From Alphaproteobacteria bacterium UBA6038 (GTDB lineage Bacteria > Pseudomonadota > Alphaproteobacteria > Micropepsales > Micropepsaceae): 32,962 bases of DNA. Position numbers and translations under genes: made by a program. The stretch covers positions 1,961 through 34,922 of the forward strand of contig DIZC01000020.1 in assembly GCA_002429315.1 (NCBI GenBank). Reading direction: 5' to 3'. Below, in pieces: positions 1 through 6,319 of the stretch (its first letter is position 1; each line of letters begins with the position of its first letter). Under the pieces are notes generated by a model. That model worked only from the letters and a program-made list of their open reading frames with translations. It made no database searches and had not been told where the DNA came from.

Positions 1-864
1 CAGCATCAGCTTGCCGCGCTCGAAATGATCGAGCAGGCGGCCGGGGGTGGCGATGAGCACGTCCACGCCGCGATCGAGCTTCTTGTCCTGGTCGTCGAAC
101 GAGGTGCCGCCGATCAAGAGCGCCATGTTCAGCTTGTTGTACTTGCCGTAGCGCTCGAAGCTTTCCGCCACTTGGGCGGCCAGTTCGCGGGTGGGCTCCA
201 GGATGAGCGAGCGGGGCATGCGGGCCTTGGCGCGGCCGCGGGCCAAGAGCTCGATCATCGGGAGAGTGAAGGAGGCGGTCTTGCCGGTGCCGGTCTGGGC
301 GATGCCGATGATGTCGCGGCGCTGAAGCACCACGGGAATGCCCTCTGCCTGGATGGGGGTGGGGACGGTGTAGCCGCTTTCCGTCACCGCCTTCAGGATG
401 TCCGGTGAGAGGCCGAGGCCATCGAAGCTCTGGGCCGGGGCAGCAGTGGTAGCCGGGTCGATCAAAACCACAACAGCTTGATTGTTGAAGTCACGGTCGC
501 AATCACCCCCCTCCCCCCCGGGAAGGGCAGCGCCTTCAATTTGGCTGGCGCTCTGACTATCGGAGCCAACCACATCCGGGGCGGCTATCGTTTTCCCGGA
601 TTTGCGTACCCCTGCCTGGGCATCGTGGGCCGAGGGCGGGCTCACGTTGACCAGAGGCGCACCGGACTCGCCGGGGGCGCCATTCTGGAGGGCTCGCGCC
701 TTCCACCATGGTGCGCGCGGCGCAGGTGGAGAGCCCGACAGGGCAGGAGCCCCGTCTGATGGCAGATTTGAACTGGTCCCGTTGGACGGGAGATTCGAAG
801 AAGTGTCCGAAAGGCTGACTTCACTCACGCCGGCGTTCGTGCCGGCCAACGTTTCACTGATCAT
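1..864 (-). CDS. DEAD-box ATP-dependent RNA helicase, 3' end beyond window
   Basis: ATP-dependent RNA helicase that remodels RNA duplexes or ribonucleoproteins. Only the first 288 residues are inside the window. A Q motif begins at about F147 (FDGLGLSPDILKAV, then TPIQ). It is followed by motif I (AQTGTGKT), motif Ia (PTRELA), a GG motif and motif Ib (TPGR). The DEAD box itself lies off the left edge. The ATG at 864 has AGGAG three bases upstream and the frame is open from there. This leaves about 146 residues before the Q motif, rich in Ser, Pro, Gly, Ala and Asn, with no domain I recognise. They include a tandem copy of TSSNLPS (about residues 18-31). Most RhlE/CsdA-type helicases start within a few residues of the Q motif, so a GTG or TTG near 460-470 is an alternative start. 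The helicase identity is firm; the start is less so. Confidence 0.9.
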   Translation of the reverse strand, partial: MISETLAGTNAGVSEVSLSDTSSNLPSNGTSSNLPSDGAPALSGSPPAPRAPWWKARALQNGAPGESGAPLVNVSPPSAHDAQAGVRKSGKTIAAPDVVGSDSQSASQIEGAALPGGEGGDCDRDFNNQAVVVLIDPATTAAPAQSFDGLGLSPDILKAVTESGYTVPTPIQAEGIPVVLQRRDIIGIAQTGTGKTASFTLPMIELLARGRAKARMPRSLILEPTRELAAQVAESFERYGKYNKLNMALLIGGTSFDDQDKKLDRGVDVLIATPGRLLDHFERGKLML

Positions 865-1006
865 GCGCTCCTAAACGGGCGCGGTCAGCGCCCTCTCGGC
901 CACCCAAATTGGGGCCGATTCGATGGGGGTTATGTAAGGCGCCCCGAACAAAATGTCAACCCGGCCACTAAGGCAGTCCCAATTGGCCTATTGATATATA
1001 GCAACG

Positions 1007-1017
1007 ATATCTGATAT
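1007..1017. promoter_or_regulatory. Palindrome upstream of the CopG/VapC pair, possible autoregulatory operator
   Basis: ATATC-T-GATAT is a perfect 11-base palindrome that ends 9 bases before the antitoxin ATG, in an AT-rich stretch (about 990-1020) that contrasts with the GC-rich surroundings. TTGGCC near 984 and GATATC near 1006 could serve as -35 and -10, and GGAG at 1022-1025 as the ribosome site. Ribbon-helix-helix antitoxins commonly repress their own operon through such short palindromes. The operator role is inferred. Confidence 0.4.
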
Positions 1018-1026
1018 ACATGGAGT

Positions 1027-1242
1027 ATGAGAATCCTCGTTGATATGCCCGACAATCAGGTCAAAGAACTGGCCCGCCTGAGCGCGGCGACGAAACGCCC
1101 GCGCGCCGCAATTATTCGCGAAGCCGTCACAGCTTATCTTGCCCGCAATGAGGTTGACCCAAGACGCAAAGCCTTTGGGATTTGGCGGGATCTGAACATC
1201 GACAGTGTCGAGTATCAGCGGAAGCTCCGAGACGAGTGGTAA
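1027..1242 (+). CDS. Ribbon-helix-helix (CopG family) antitoxin, VapB-like
   Basis: A 71-residue DNA-binding antitoxin. The N-terminal strand (MRILVDMPDNQVKELARLSA) and the following helices up to about residue 43, with the run PRAAIIREAV, form a typical ribbon-helix-helix. The tail (about 44-71) would wrap and inhibit the PIN toxin encoded next. GGAG lies just upstream of the ATG. The stop codon overlaps the GTG start of the toxin, so the two genes are translationally coupled. The palindrome at 1007-1017 is a candidate binding site for this protein, alone or with its toxin. The family assignment is good from sequence; pairing with VapC is supported by the overlap. Confidence 0.85.
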   Translation: MRILVDMPDNQVKELARLSAATKRPRAAIIREAVTAYLARNEVDPRRKAFGIWRDLNIDSVEYQRKLRDEW

Positions 1243-1601
1243 AGGCGCTCTTCGATACCAACATGATTCTCGATTACCTTAAGGGCATCGAGGCGGCGGA
1301 GCGAGAGTTCTCCCGATACGAGAACATCGCGATCAGTATCATCACCCGGATCGAGGTTCTGGTCGGCGCCACGCAAAATATCGAGGACGAAATCCGGACA
1401 CTCTTGGATGGGCTGACGACGGTGCAGCTCGATACCGATGTTGCCGAACGGGCGATCGTATTGCGGAGGACGCGACGGCTGAAGCTCGCGGACGCGATTA
1501 TCTGGGCTTCGGCTCAGATGCAGGATCGCCTGTTCGTCACGCGCGATACGAAAGACTTCCCCGCGGACGACCCTGGCATCCGCATGCCGTACCGGGTGTG
1601 A
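1236..1601 (+). CDS. vapC: PIN-domain ribonuclease toxin, VapC family
   Basis: A 121-residue PIN-domain protein, expected to be a Mg2+-dependent endoribonuclease that cuts tRNA or rRNA when freed from its antitoxin. The acidic metal-binding set is visible: D7 in LFDTN, E40 in TRIEV, D86 in KLADAIIWASA, and D104 (with D107) in TRDTKDF. Length and motif spacing match VapC. I chose the GTG at 1236 because it starts the PIN core directly (VKALFDTN) and overlaps the antitoxin stop by seven bases. An upstream in-frame ATG at 1182 would add residues that only shadow the antitoxin frame. All catalytic residues are present, so it looks intact. Confidence 0.87.
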   Translation: MVKALFDTNMILDYLKGIEAAEREFSRYENIAISIITRIEVLVGATQNIEDEIRTLLDGLTTVQLDTDVAERAIVLRRTRRLKLADAIIWASAQMQDRLFVTRDTKDFPADDPGIRMPYRV

Positions 1602-1638
1602 CTCGCATCCCGCTCTCAACGATGGCGATGTACAGACT

Positions 1639-3231
1639 TTACGGCGGCGGGTTGGCGATCAGATAGGGATAGCCGCCATTGATGCTCGGACTCTCGGTCC
1701 AGATGGAAGGATCGAACCCAGCTGGCAAACCGGATTGGAATTGCGCCGTCGTCAGGCCGGTGATGCCCGGCTCATTCGCGATGTTGCCGGCGCCGTTGCT
1801 CGGGTCTGAGATGCTGCTGGTGTCCATATCCCAATACGTGTCGCTGAAGCTTCCGCTATTGATGATCTCGCCGATAAAGCCCCCGATATCGCTCCCGGTG
1901 CCTCCCGCCGGCCGACCGGTGGCGTAGGAACTCGTCGTCGGTATCGGCGTCGAGCCACTGGAGACGTACATGTATCCGACCAATCCTCCCACACCTACAC
2001 TTTGGCCGCCTGTCACATTGCCTGTCGCATAGCAGTCCACAAGATCAGCACCACCGTGCGGGTCGTTGAAATACGATCCGACCAGTCCTCCGGCCGAACC
2101 AGGCGTGAACAAGCCTCCATTATTGTCTCCCACGGTGACAGATCCCGAAGCCCATGAATCGGTGAGCGAACCTTGCAGCCATCCGACAAGGCCCCCCGCG
2201 GCGCTATTTGTCGTGCCAACAACCTCGGCCGTAGAATGCGAATTGCGAATCTTCGAACCGTAATTATTGAAGCCGACCAGTCCGCCAACGAGCGCGCTCA
2301 CACCACCCGTGACCTTGCCGGCTGTGTACGAAGATTCGATTGTTCCAATGTCGTCGTAAGAGCCCTGATTGACATTTATTCGGTTAAGACCGACCAATCC
2401 ACCAACGTAACTCTCTTTGCCTGCTTGGATATGGCCTTTCGCAAAAGTATTGGTGATTGATCCGTCGTTCCAACCGGCGAGCGCGCCCACCGACGATCGG
2501 AAGCCGCCACGAATGAAGACTCCGGTAAGGCCGACATTTTCTACCTGGCCGCCATTCCCGATCCAAGAAAAGAGCCCGATATTCATTTTGCCTGTGCTTG
2601 CGTGAATGGAGAAATGTGAAATGACATGTCCCAGTCCCTCAAACACCCCATCCCATCCTACTTTGGGGGAGGATGTATACGTTCCATCGGCGCTGGCATC
2701 GTAATTCTTAGCCAGGGCAATGTGAGCTCCGCTTTTGGTCACGGCCGCGAGGCCGGCAATATCGCCAATGAGGGTGTAATTATTGCCGTTTATGGTGAGG
2801 CTGCTGGAGAGATCCCAGAAGTCGACGCGGGCGGGAAACTGGGTGGAGAACGTTCCGCCGGAGCCGCCATCGTTCGTCGTCAAGGTCAGGGCACCCGGGC
2901 CGGCGACGGTCACGACGTTCGCAACGACAATAGAGCGGTAGGCGTCCAGCGTCAGGCGGTGCGCGCTTGTCCAGGAGAAGGCCGAGAGGACCTTCACGTT
3001 CTTCGCCATGCTTCCCGCCACAAGGGTGACATCGGAGGAGGCAAGCATGCTGGTGAGATCGCTCACATTCATGACTGCGGTGCCGGCGGTCGCGGTGCAC
3101 ATACCCGCCGAGCAGGACACGTTGCTGGTCGGCGTGTTCCGGATCACGAGCGCCGCCTGCGCGGCGCCGGCGGTCAGCACGAGACCGAGACCAGCCAGTG
3201 CGGACGTCACCATTGGATGGCGAGAGAACAT
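1639..3231 (-). CDS. Secreted GLUG-repeat protein, adhesin-like
   Basis: A 530-residue exported protein. Residues 1-26 are a Sec signal peptide ending AGAAQA. From about residue 140 the chain reads as a right-handed beta helix, with the motif that precedes GLUG repeats in large adhesins (NGNNYTLIGDI, then GVFEGLGHVISHFSI). At least seven GLUG-type turns follow: GALAGWN 249, GGLVGLN 277, GGLVGFN 316, GGLVGWL 346, GGLVGSY 381, GGLVGYM 415 and GGFIGEI 450. The C-terminus has the usual closing motif with INGGYPYL. There is no autotransporter barrel, TPS domain or cell-wall anchor, so how it leaves the periplasm is unknown. Base composition is lower than in neighbours (29 G/C in bases 2221-2280). 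The DUF5996 gene lies 70 bases upstream on the same strand. Function is probably surface or matrix binding, by inference only. Confidence 0.75.
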   Translation of the reverse strand: MFSRHPMVTSALAGLGLVLTAGAAQAALVIRNTPTSNVSCSAGMCTATAGTAVMNVSDLTSMLASSDVTLVAGSMAKNVKVLSAFSWTSAHRLTLDAYRSIVVANVVTVAGPGALTLTTNDGGSGGTFSTQFPARVDFWDLSSSLTINGNNYTLIGDIAGLAAVTKSGAHIALAKNYDASADGTYTSSPKVGWDGVFEGLGHVISHFSIHASTGKMNIGLFSWIGNGGQVENVGLTGVFIRGGFRSSVGALAGWNDGSITNTFAKGHIQAGKESYVGGLVGLNRINVNQGSYDDIGTIESSYTAGKVTGGVSALVGGLVGFNNYGSKIRNSHSTAEVVGTTNSAAGGLVGWLQGSLTDSWASGSVTVGDNNGGLFTPGSAGGLVGSYFNDPHGGADLVDCYATGNVTGGQSVGVGGLVGYMYVSSGSTPIPTTSSYATGRPAGGTGSDIGGFIGEIINSGSFSDTYWDMDTSSISDPSNGAGNIANEPGITGLTTAQFQSGLPAGFDPSIWTESPSINGGYPYLIANPPP

Positions 3232-3301
3232 GAGTTCTCACTTTTGTTTGGGGACGCGACCCTAGACCTCTCCCAAGACTAGTGGAAGCACTGTTCGCAG
3301 C

Positions 3302-4252
3302 TTAGCTTTCTTCCAGGACGCGCGGCTCGCCGGGGCGGCCGAAATCGCATTCGAGAGATGCGCGGTCCCAGTGGCCGAGACCGGCTGCGGCGGCATAGGT
3401 GGATTGCAGGAAATCTATCAGCGTTCGATCCGGGTCCGGCGCAGTGCGCACCGCATCGTACGGCAGCAGGAATTCACCGAGCTCCTTGCTGAAGAAGGCT
3501 TCGGCCGGCTGCACGCGGGCGGAGGCAAAACCCTCCGGCGTGGGATACGCGTACGAATAGAACGCGGGATATTCGATGCCGCCGCCGCCGGGCCAGAAGC
3601 CGGCGCTGGAGACTTCGTGCGAATAGGCTTCGCGCACCACCGCATCGGACAGATGCGGAATGCCGCCGGGATGCAGCGGGGCGGGGCGTCCTGAGAACCG
3701 CGTCACCGCCAGATCGAAACTGCCCCAGAAGAAGTGCACCGGGCTCGCCTTGCCGAGAAACCCAGTGCGGAAATGCGAGAGCACCTCGTGCGCGCGCAGC
3801 AGCACGCGCCAGAAGCGATGCGCGTATTCCGCATCGTACGCCGCGTGGGCCGTATCCTGGCTGAACGGAACGGCATCGGGAATTTCGTTCGGCACCTCGT
3901 CGATTTGCACAGGGATGGCGAGCTCGGCGAGGGCGGCCATCGTTTCGGCGTAGAAATCCGCCACCGTGACCGGCCGCAGCGTCACCAAGCGCGCAGACCC
4001 GTCGGCGCTGCGCAAGGCCAGCACGTGATCGATAAAATCGAACTCCATCTGGAAATCGCGATCATTCGCACTGATCAGCGGCGTGGCGAGGCCGCGCGCC
4101 GTCACCCGCAAGGTGACGTGCCACGAATGATTGAGCCACGGCGTGAGCGCAAGGCGCACCTTGCCGACGATCTGCGTCCACAGTTGCAGCGTGGCGGCGG
4201 TGTCCTTCCACGCCGCATAGGGCAGTTCCGGCCAGCGCGCAGCCTCAGGCAT
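3302..4252 (-). CDS. DUF5996 family protein
   Basis: A 316-residue protein that matches my memory of the DUF5996 family, whose function is not known. The N-terminus has the recognisable block RWPELPYAAWKDTAATL, then WTQIVGKVRLALTPWLNHSW. The centre has SPVHFFWGSFDLAVTRFSGR, and the C-terminal part has SSAGFWPGGGGIEYPAFYSY. It is rich in aromatic residues and His, with no signal peptide or membrane helix, so it is probably cytoplasmic. AGGAG sits eight bases before the ATG at 4252 but only two before the ATG at 4258, so I prefer 4252. It lies head-to-head with the C1q-like gene across about 170 bases and upstream of the GLUG gene; neither neighbour explains its role. Confidence 0.7.
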   Translation of the reverse strand: MPEAARWPELPYAAWKDTAATLQLWTQIVGKVRLALTPWLNHSWHVTLRVTARGLATPLISANDRDFQMEFDFIDHVLALRSADGSARLVTLRPVTVADFYAETMAALAELAIPVQIDEVPNEIPDAVPFSQDTAHAAYDAEYAHRFWRVLLRAHEVLSHFRTGFLGKASPVHFFWGSFDLAVTRFSGRPAPLHPGGIPHLSDAVVREAYSHEVSSAGFWPGGGGIEYPAFYSYAYPTPEGFASARVQPAEAFFSKELGEFLLPYDAVRTAPDPDRTLIDFLQSTYAAAAGLGHWDRASLECDFGRPGEPRVLEES

Positions 4253-4366
4253 CGCCATGGCTCCTGGAATGCATGGGCAGCATCGCCCGTTTGGCTTCCT
4301 ATCGCAAAGCGCCGGGCAGCAACCACCTCAACCGAGGGGTGCCTTCAAACCTTGACCACTTGGGTA

Positions 4367-4396
4367 TTGTGCCACAACCTTAAGTTGTGCTATATG
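4367..4396 (+). promoter_or_regulatory. Putative promoter with inverted repeat upstream of the C1q-like gene
   Basis: TTGTGC (4367-4372) and TATATG (4391-4396) are spaced 18 bases apart, a plausible sigma-70 promoter. Between them lies the inverted repeat CACAAC-CTTAA-GTTGTG (4373-4389), which is where a repressor would sit. This is read from sequence only. Confidence 0.35.
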
Positions 4397-4424
4397 AAAG
4401 TCTGATTTCGTGATGGGGGAGATA

Positions 4425-5012
4425 ATGCGGTCCACGTCCATTCTTCGCGCCGCCGCACTGGCGGCTCCAATGCTTGCGATGCTGGCGTATCCAGCAGCGG
4501 GCAAAACCGGGGTAACTGCCGTCTCACAAACACCATTCCTTGACGACGCGGTCCCGGCGGTCGCTTGCCAGTCCCGGCATCCCAAGGTTGGGTTCAGCGC
4601 CTGGGACGAAGAGAACGGCACCAGTGGGAACGACACCGAGCTCGCCTACAATCATGTTGCGGCAAACCGGGGCGGGGCCTGGCCGACGACAGCCAGCGCG
4701 ACCACCTTCACGGCACCCTGCAAAGGCCTTTATGTGTTCAGTTTCTCGTTCGAAAGGGATGCCACGGGCCTTTGCGGCGCCACCACCGGCACGACGGATG
4801 ACGTGACGATGTACCTTCGCAAGAATGGCACCGGGATCGGCTCGATGGAGGCTTGGGCAGGGGAAAGTGATGCTGTGCGTGCCTCTGCGGCGGCAAGCGC
4901 AGTACTATTTCTTGTGGCCGGCGATCAGATCACCTCGTGGGTGAGGAGCGATGGCGGCAAGTTCCGTTGCCTCGCGCTGTACGATTTCAGCGGCTATCTC
5001 GTGAGCCCCTGA
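4425..5012 (+). CDS. Secreted protein with a C1q/TNF-like jelly-roll domain
   Basis: A 195-residue exported protein. Residues 1 to about 25 form a signal peptide. From about residue 56 to 193 the order of motifs follows the C1q fold: VGFSAW, a variable loop with Asn and Asp, TFTAPCKGLYVFSFSF at 94-109, VTMYLRKNGTGIG at 127-139, SAAASAVLFLVAGDQI at 154-169, and closing LYDFSGYLV at 185-193. These correspond to the C1q landmarks FTAPvdGiYfFs, kNg, LqLxxGDqV and FSGfLl. Four Cys (48, 99, 117, 182) could form disulfides. GGGGGAG lies three bases before the ATG at 4425; starts at 4410 (GTG) and 4413 would only lengthen the N-terminus. C1q proteins bind surfaces or ligands, usually as trimers; the bacterial role is unknown. 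No collagen-like stalk is present. The fold call is by eye and fairly strong. Confidence 0.65.
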   Translation: MRSTSILRAAALAAPMLAMLAYPAAGKTGVTAVSQTPFLDDAVPAVACQSRHPKVGFSAWDEENGTSGNDTELAYNHVAANRGGAWPTTASATTFTAPCKGLYVFSFSFERDATGLCGATTGTTDDVTMYLRKNGTGIGSMEAWAGESDAVRASAAASAVLFLVAGDQITSWVRSDGGKFRCLALYDFSGYLVSP

Positions 5013-5027
5013 AACGCTGCGGCGGAC

Positions 5028-6221
5028 TCATTCCGCCGGCGCCAGCGCCTGTTTCGAATCCGTCGGCAAGAACAGCGACGCCGCCATGCCGAGCACGGAC
5101 GCGAGCGCCAACGCGAACAGCAGATAGAGAAAGTGCGCGTTCGGATTGTAGAGGCGCGCCACCAACCACACGCCCGCCGGCGTGCCGATCGCCGACAGGC
5201 CGTAGCGGATGCCGAACACCATCCCCCGGCGCGCCGCCGGCGTGTAGCGGGCGAGCAGCATGGTCTCGATCGGTGCCATGGATTCGAACAGGAACACCAC
5301 CAGCACCGCGGCCGCGGCAACGCCCCAGCCGCGGCTTGACGCCAGCAGCGGGAACACTGCCGCCAGCATCAGAAAGGCGAGCACGTAAGCGCGCTTGGCA
5401 ACGCCGCGGTCGGCGAAGTGGCCGCCGACGAACTGCGCCGAAGCACCGGCGAGCTGAACCCCGCCGGCGATCAGCCCCACCATGAAAAAGCCGGACGGGC
5501 CGGCGATCTCGCTCAGCTGCACCAGCTTCGGCAGGGCCGTGCCGAACGCGGCGTAGAGCATCAGCGTTGCCGTCATGGTGATCGACAGCACAGCAAACGC
5601 GCGCGTGGTGTCGGCGCGGTTGGGCACATGGCCGTGCGGCACGGAATCGTCGGTGCGATCGACAATGCGCCCGGCGACATGAAATGTGGCCAGCAAGACT
5701 GCGATGGCGAGCGTCAACGCCGAGGGCAGCATGAACGCGACGCGCCAGCCCGCCAGCGAGGCGAGGCCCGCAGCCGTCACCGGCCCCAGCGCCACGCCGA
5801 TGCTTCCGGCGACACCGGTGACGGCAATGGCGCGGCCACGCAGCCGCGCGTGCTTCACCACCCAGGAAAATCCCACCGGGTGATAGATCGAGCCGGAGAG
5901 TCCCAGGAGCGCCAGCGCCGCTTCCAGCTGGGCGGTGTTTTGCGCCAGCCCGCACAGCAGTCCGGCGGTGCCAAGGCCGGCGAAGCACAGCACCAGCACT
6001 TTGGTCTCGCCGATGCGGTCGGCGAGCCAGCCGGCAAACGGCGCGCCGAGGCCGACCAGCATCGCGCCCAAGGTCCACAGCGCGATGAGGTCGTTGTAAG
6101 GGAGATGCCACTGCGGCGCGATCACCAGCACCAGGGTCAGATAAAGCGTGAGCAGCACGTGGTTAAGGCCGTGCGCGGCGCCGGCGAAGAACAGGACCGG
6201 GAAGGGCGCGCTCAAGCGCAT
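5028..6221 (-). CDS. Major facilitator superfamily transporter
   Basis: A 397-residue inner-membrane protein with about 12 hydrophobic segments, the usual MFS size. The first helix pair contains FFAGAAHGLNHVLLTLYLTL. The loop after helix 2 carries the A-like motif GWLADRIGETKV (G-x-x-x-D-R). The second half repeats it as VGGHFADRGVAKRA. AHGLNH in the first helix resembles the fosmidomycin-resistance (Fsr) branch, but substrate cannot be fixed from sequence. I chose the ATG at 6221 because the upstream extension to 6296 is hydrophilic and overlaps the divergent peptidase. The gene converges with the C1q-like gene, with 15 bases between stops. Confidence 0.85.
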   Translation of the reverse strand: MRLSAPFPVLFFAGAAHGLNHVLLTLYLTLVLVIAPQWHLPYNDLIALWTLGAMLVGLGAPFAGWLADRIGETKVLVLCFAGLGTAGLLCGLAQNTAQLEAALALLGLSGSIYHPVGFSWVVKHARLRGRAIAVTGVAGSIGVALGPVTAAGLASLAGWRVAFMLPSALTLAIAVLLATFHVAGRIVDRTDDSVPHGHVPNRADTTRAFAVLSITMTATLMLYAAFGTALPKLVQLSEIAGPSGFFMVGLIAGGVQLAGASAQFVGGHFADRGVAKRAYVLAFLMLAAVFPLLASSRGWGVAAAAVLVVFLFESMAPIETMLLARYTPAARRGMVFGIRYGLSAIGTPAGVWLVARLYNPNAHFLYLLFALALASVLGMAASLFLPTDSKQALAPAE

Positions 6222-6319
6222 GCTGTGACTCGACTTTGCGATTGGACAACGCAAGGCTAAACGAAGCGCCGTACCGCGGCCAGCATTCTTGTGCATGGCA
6301 GCTGCGCGGGGAGGGGATC

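Noticed and set aside
2626..3282. 218-codon open frame antisense to the GLUG gene
   Set aside because: It is a shadow of the GLUG frame, which has a signal peptide and repeats; the antisense product has no recognisable domain.
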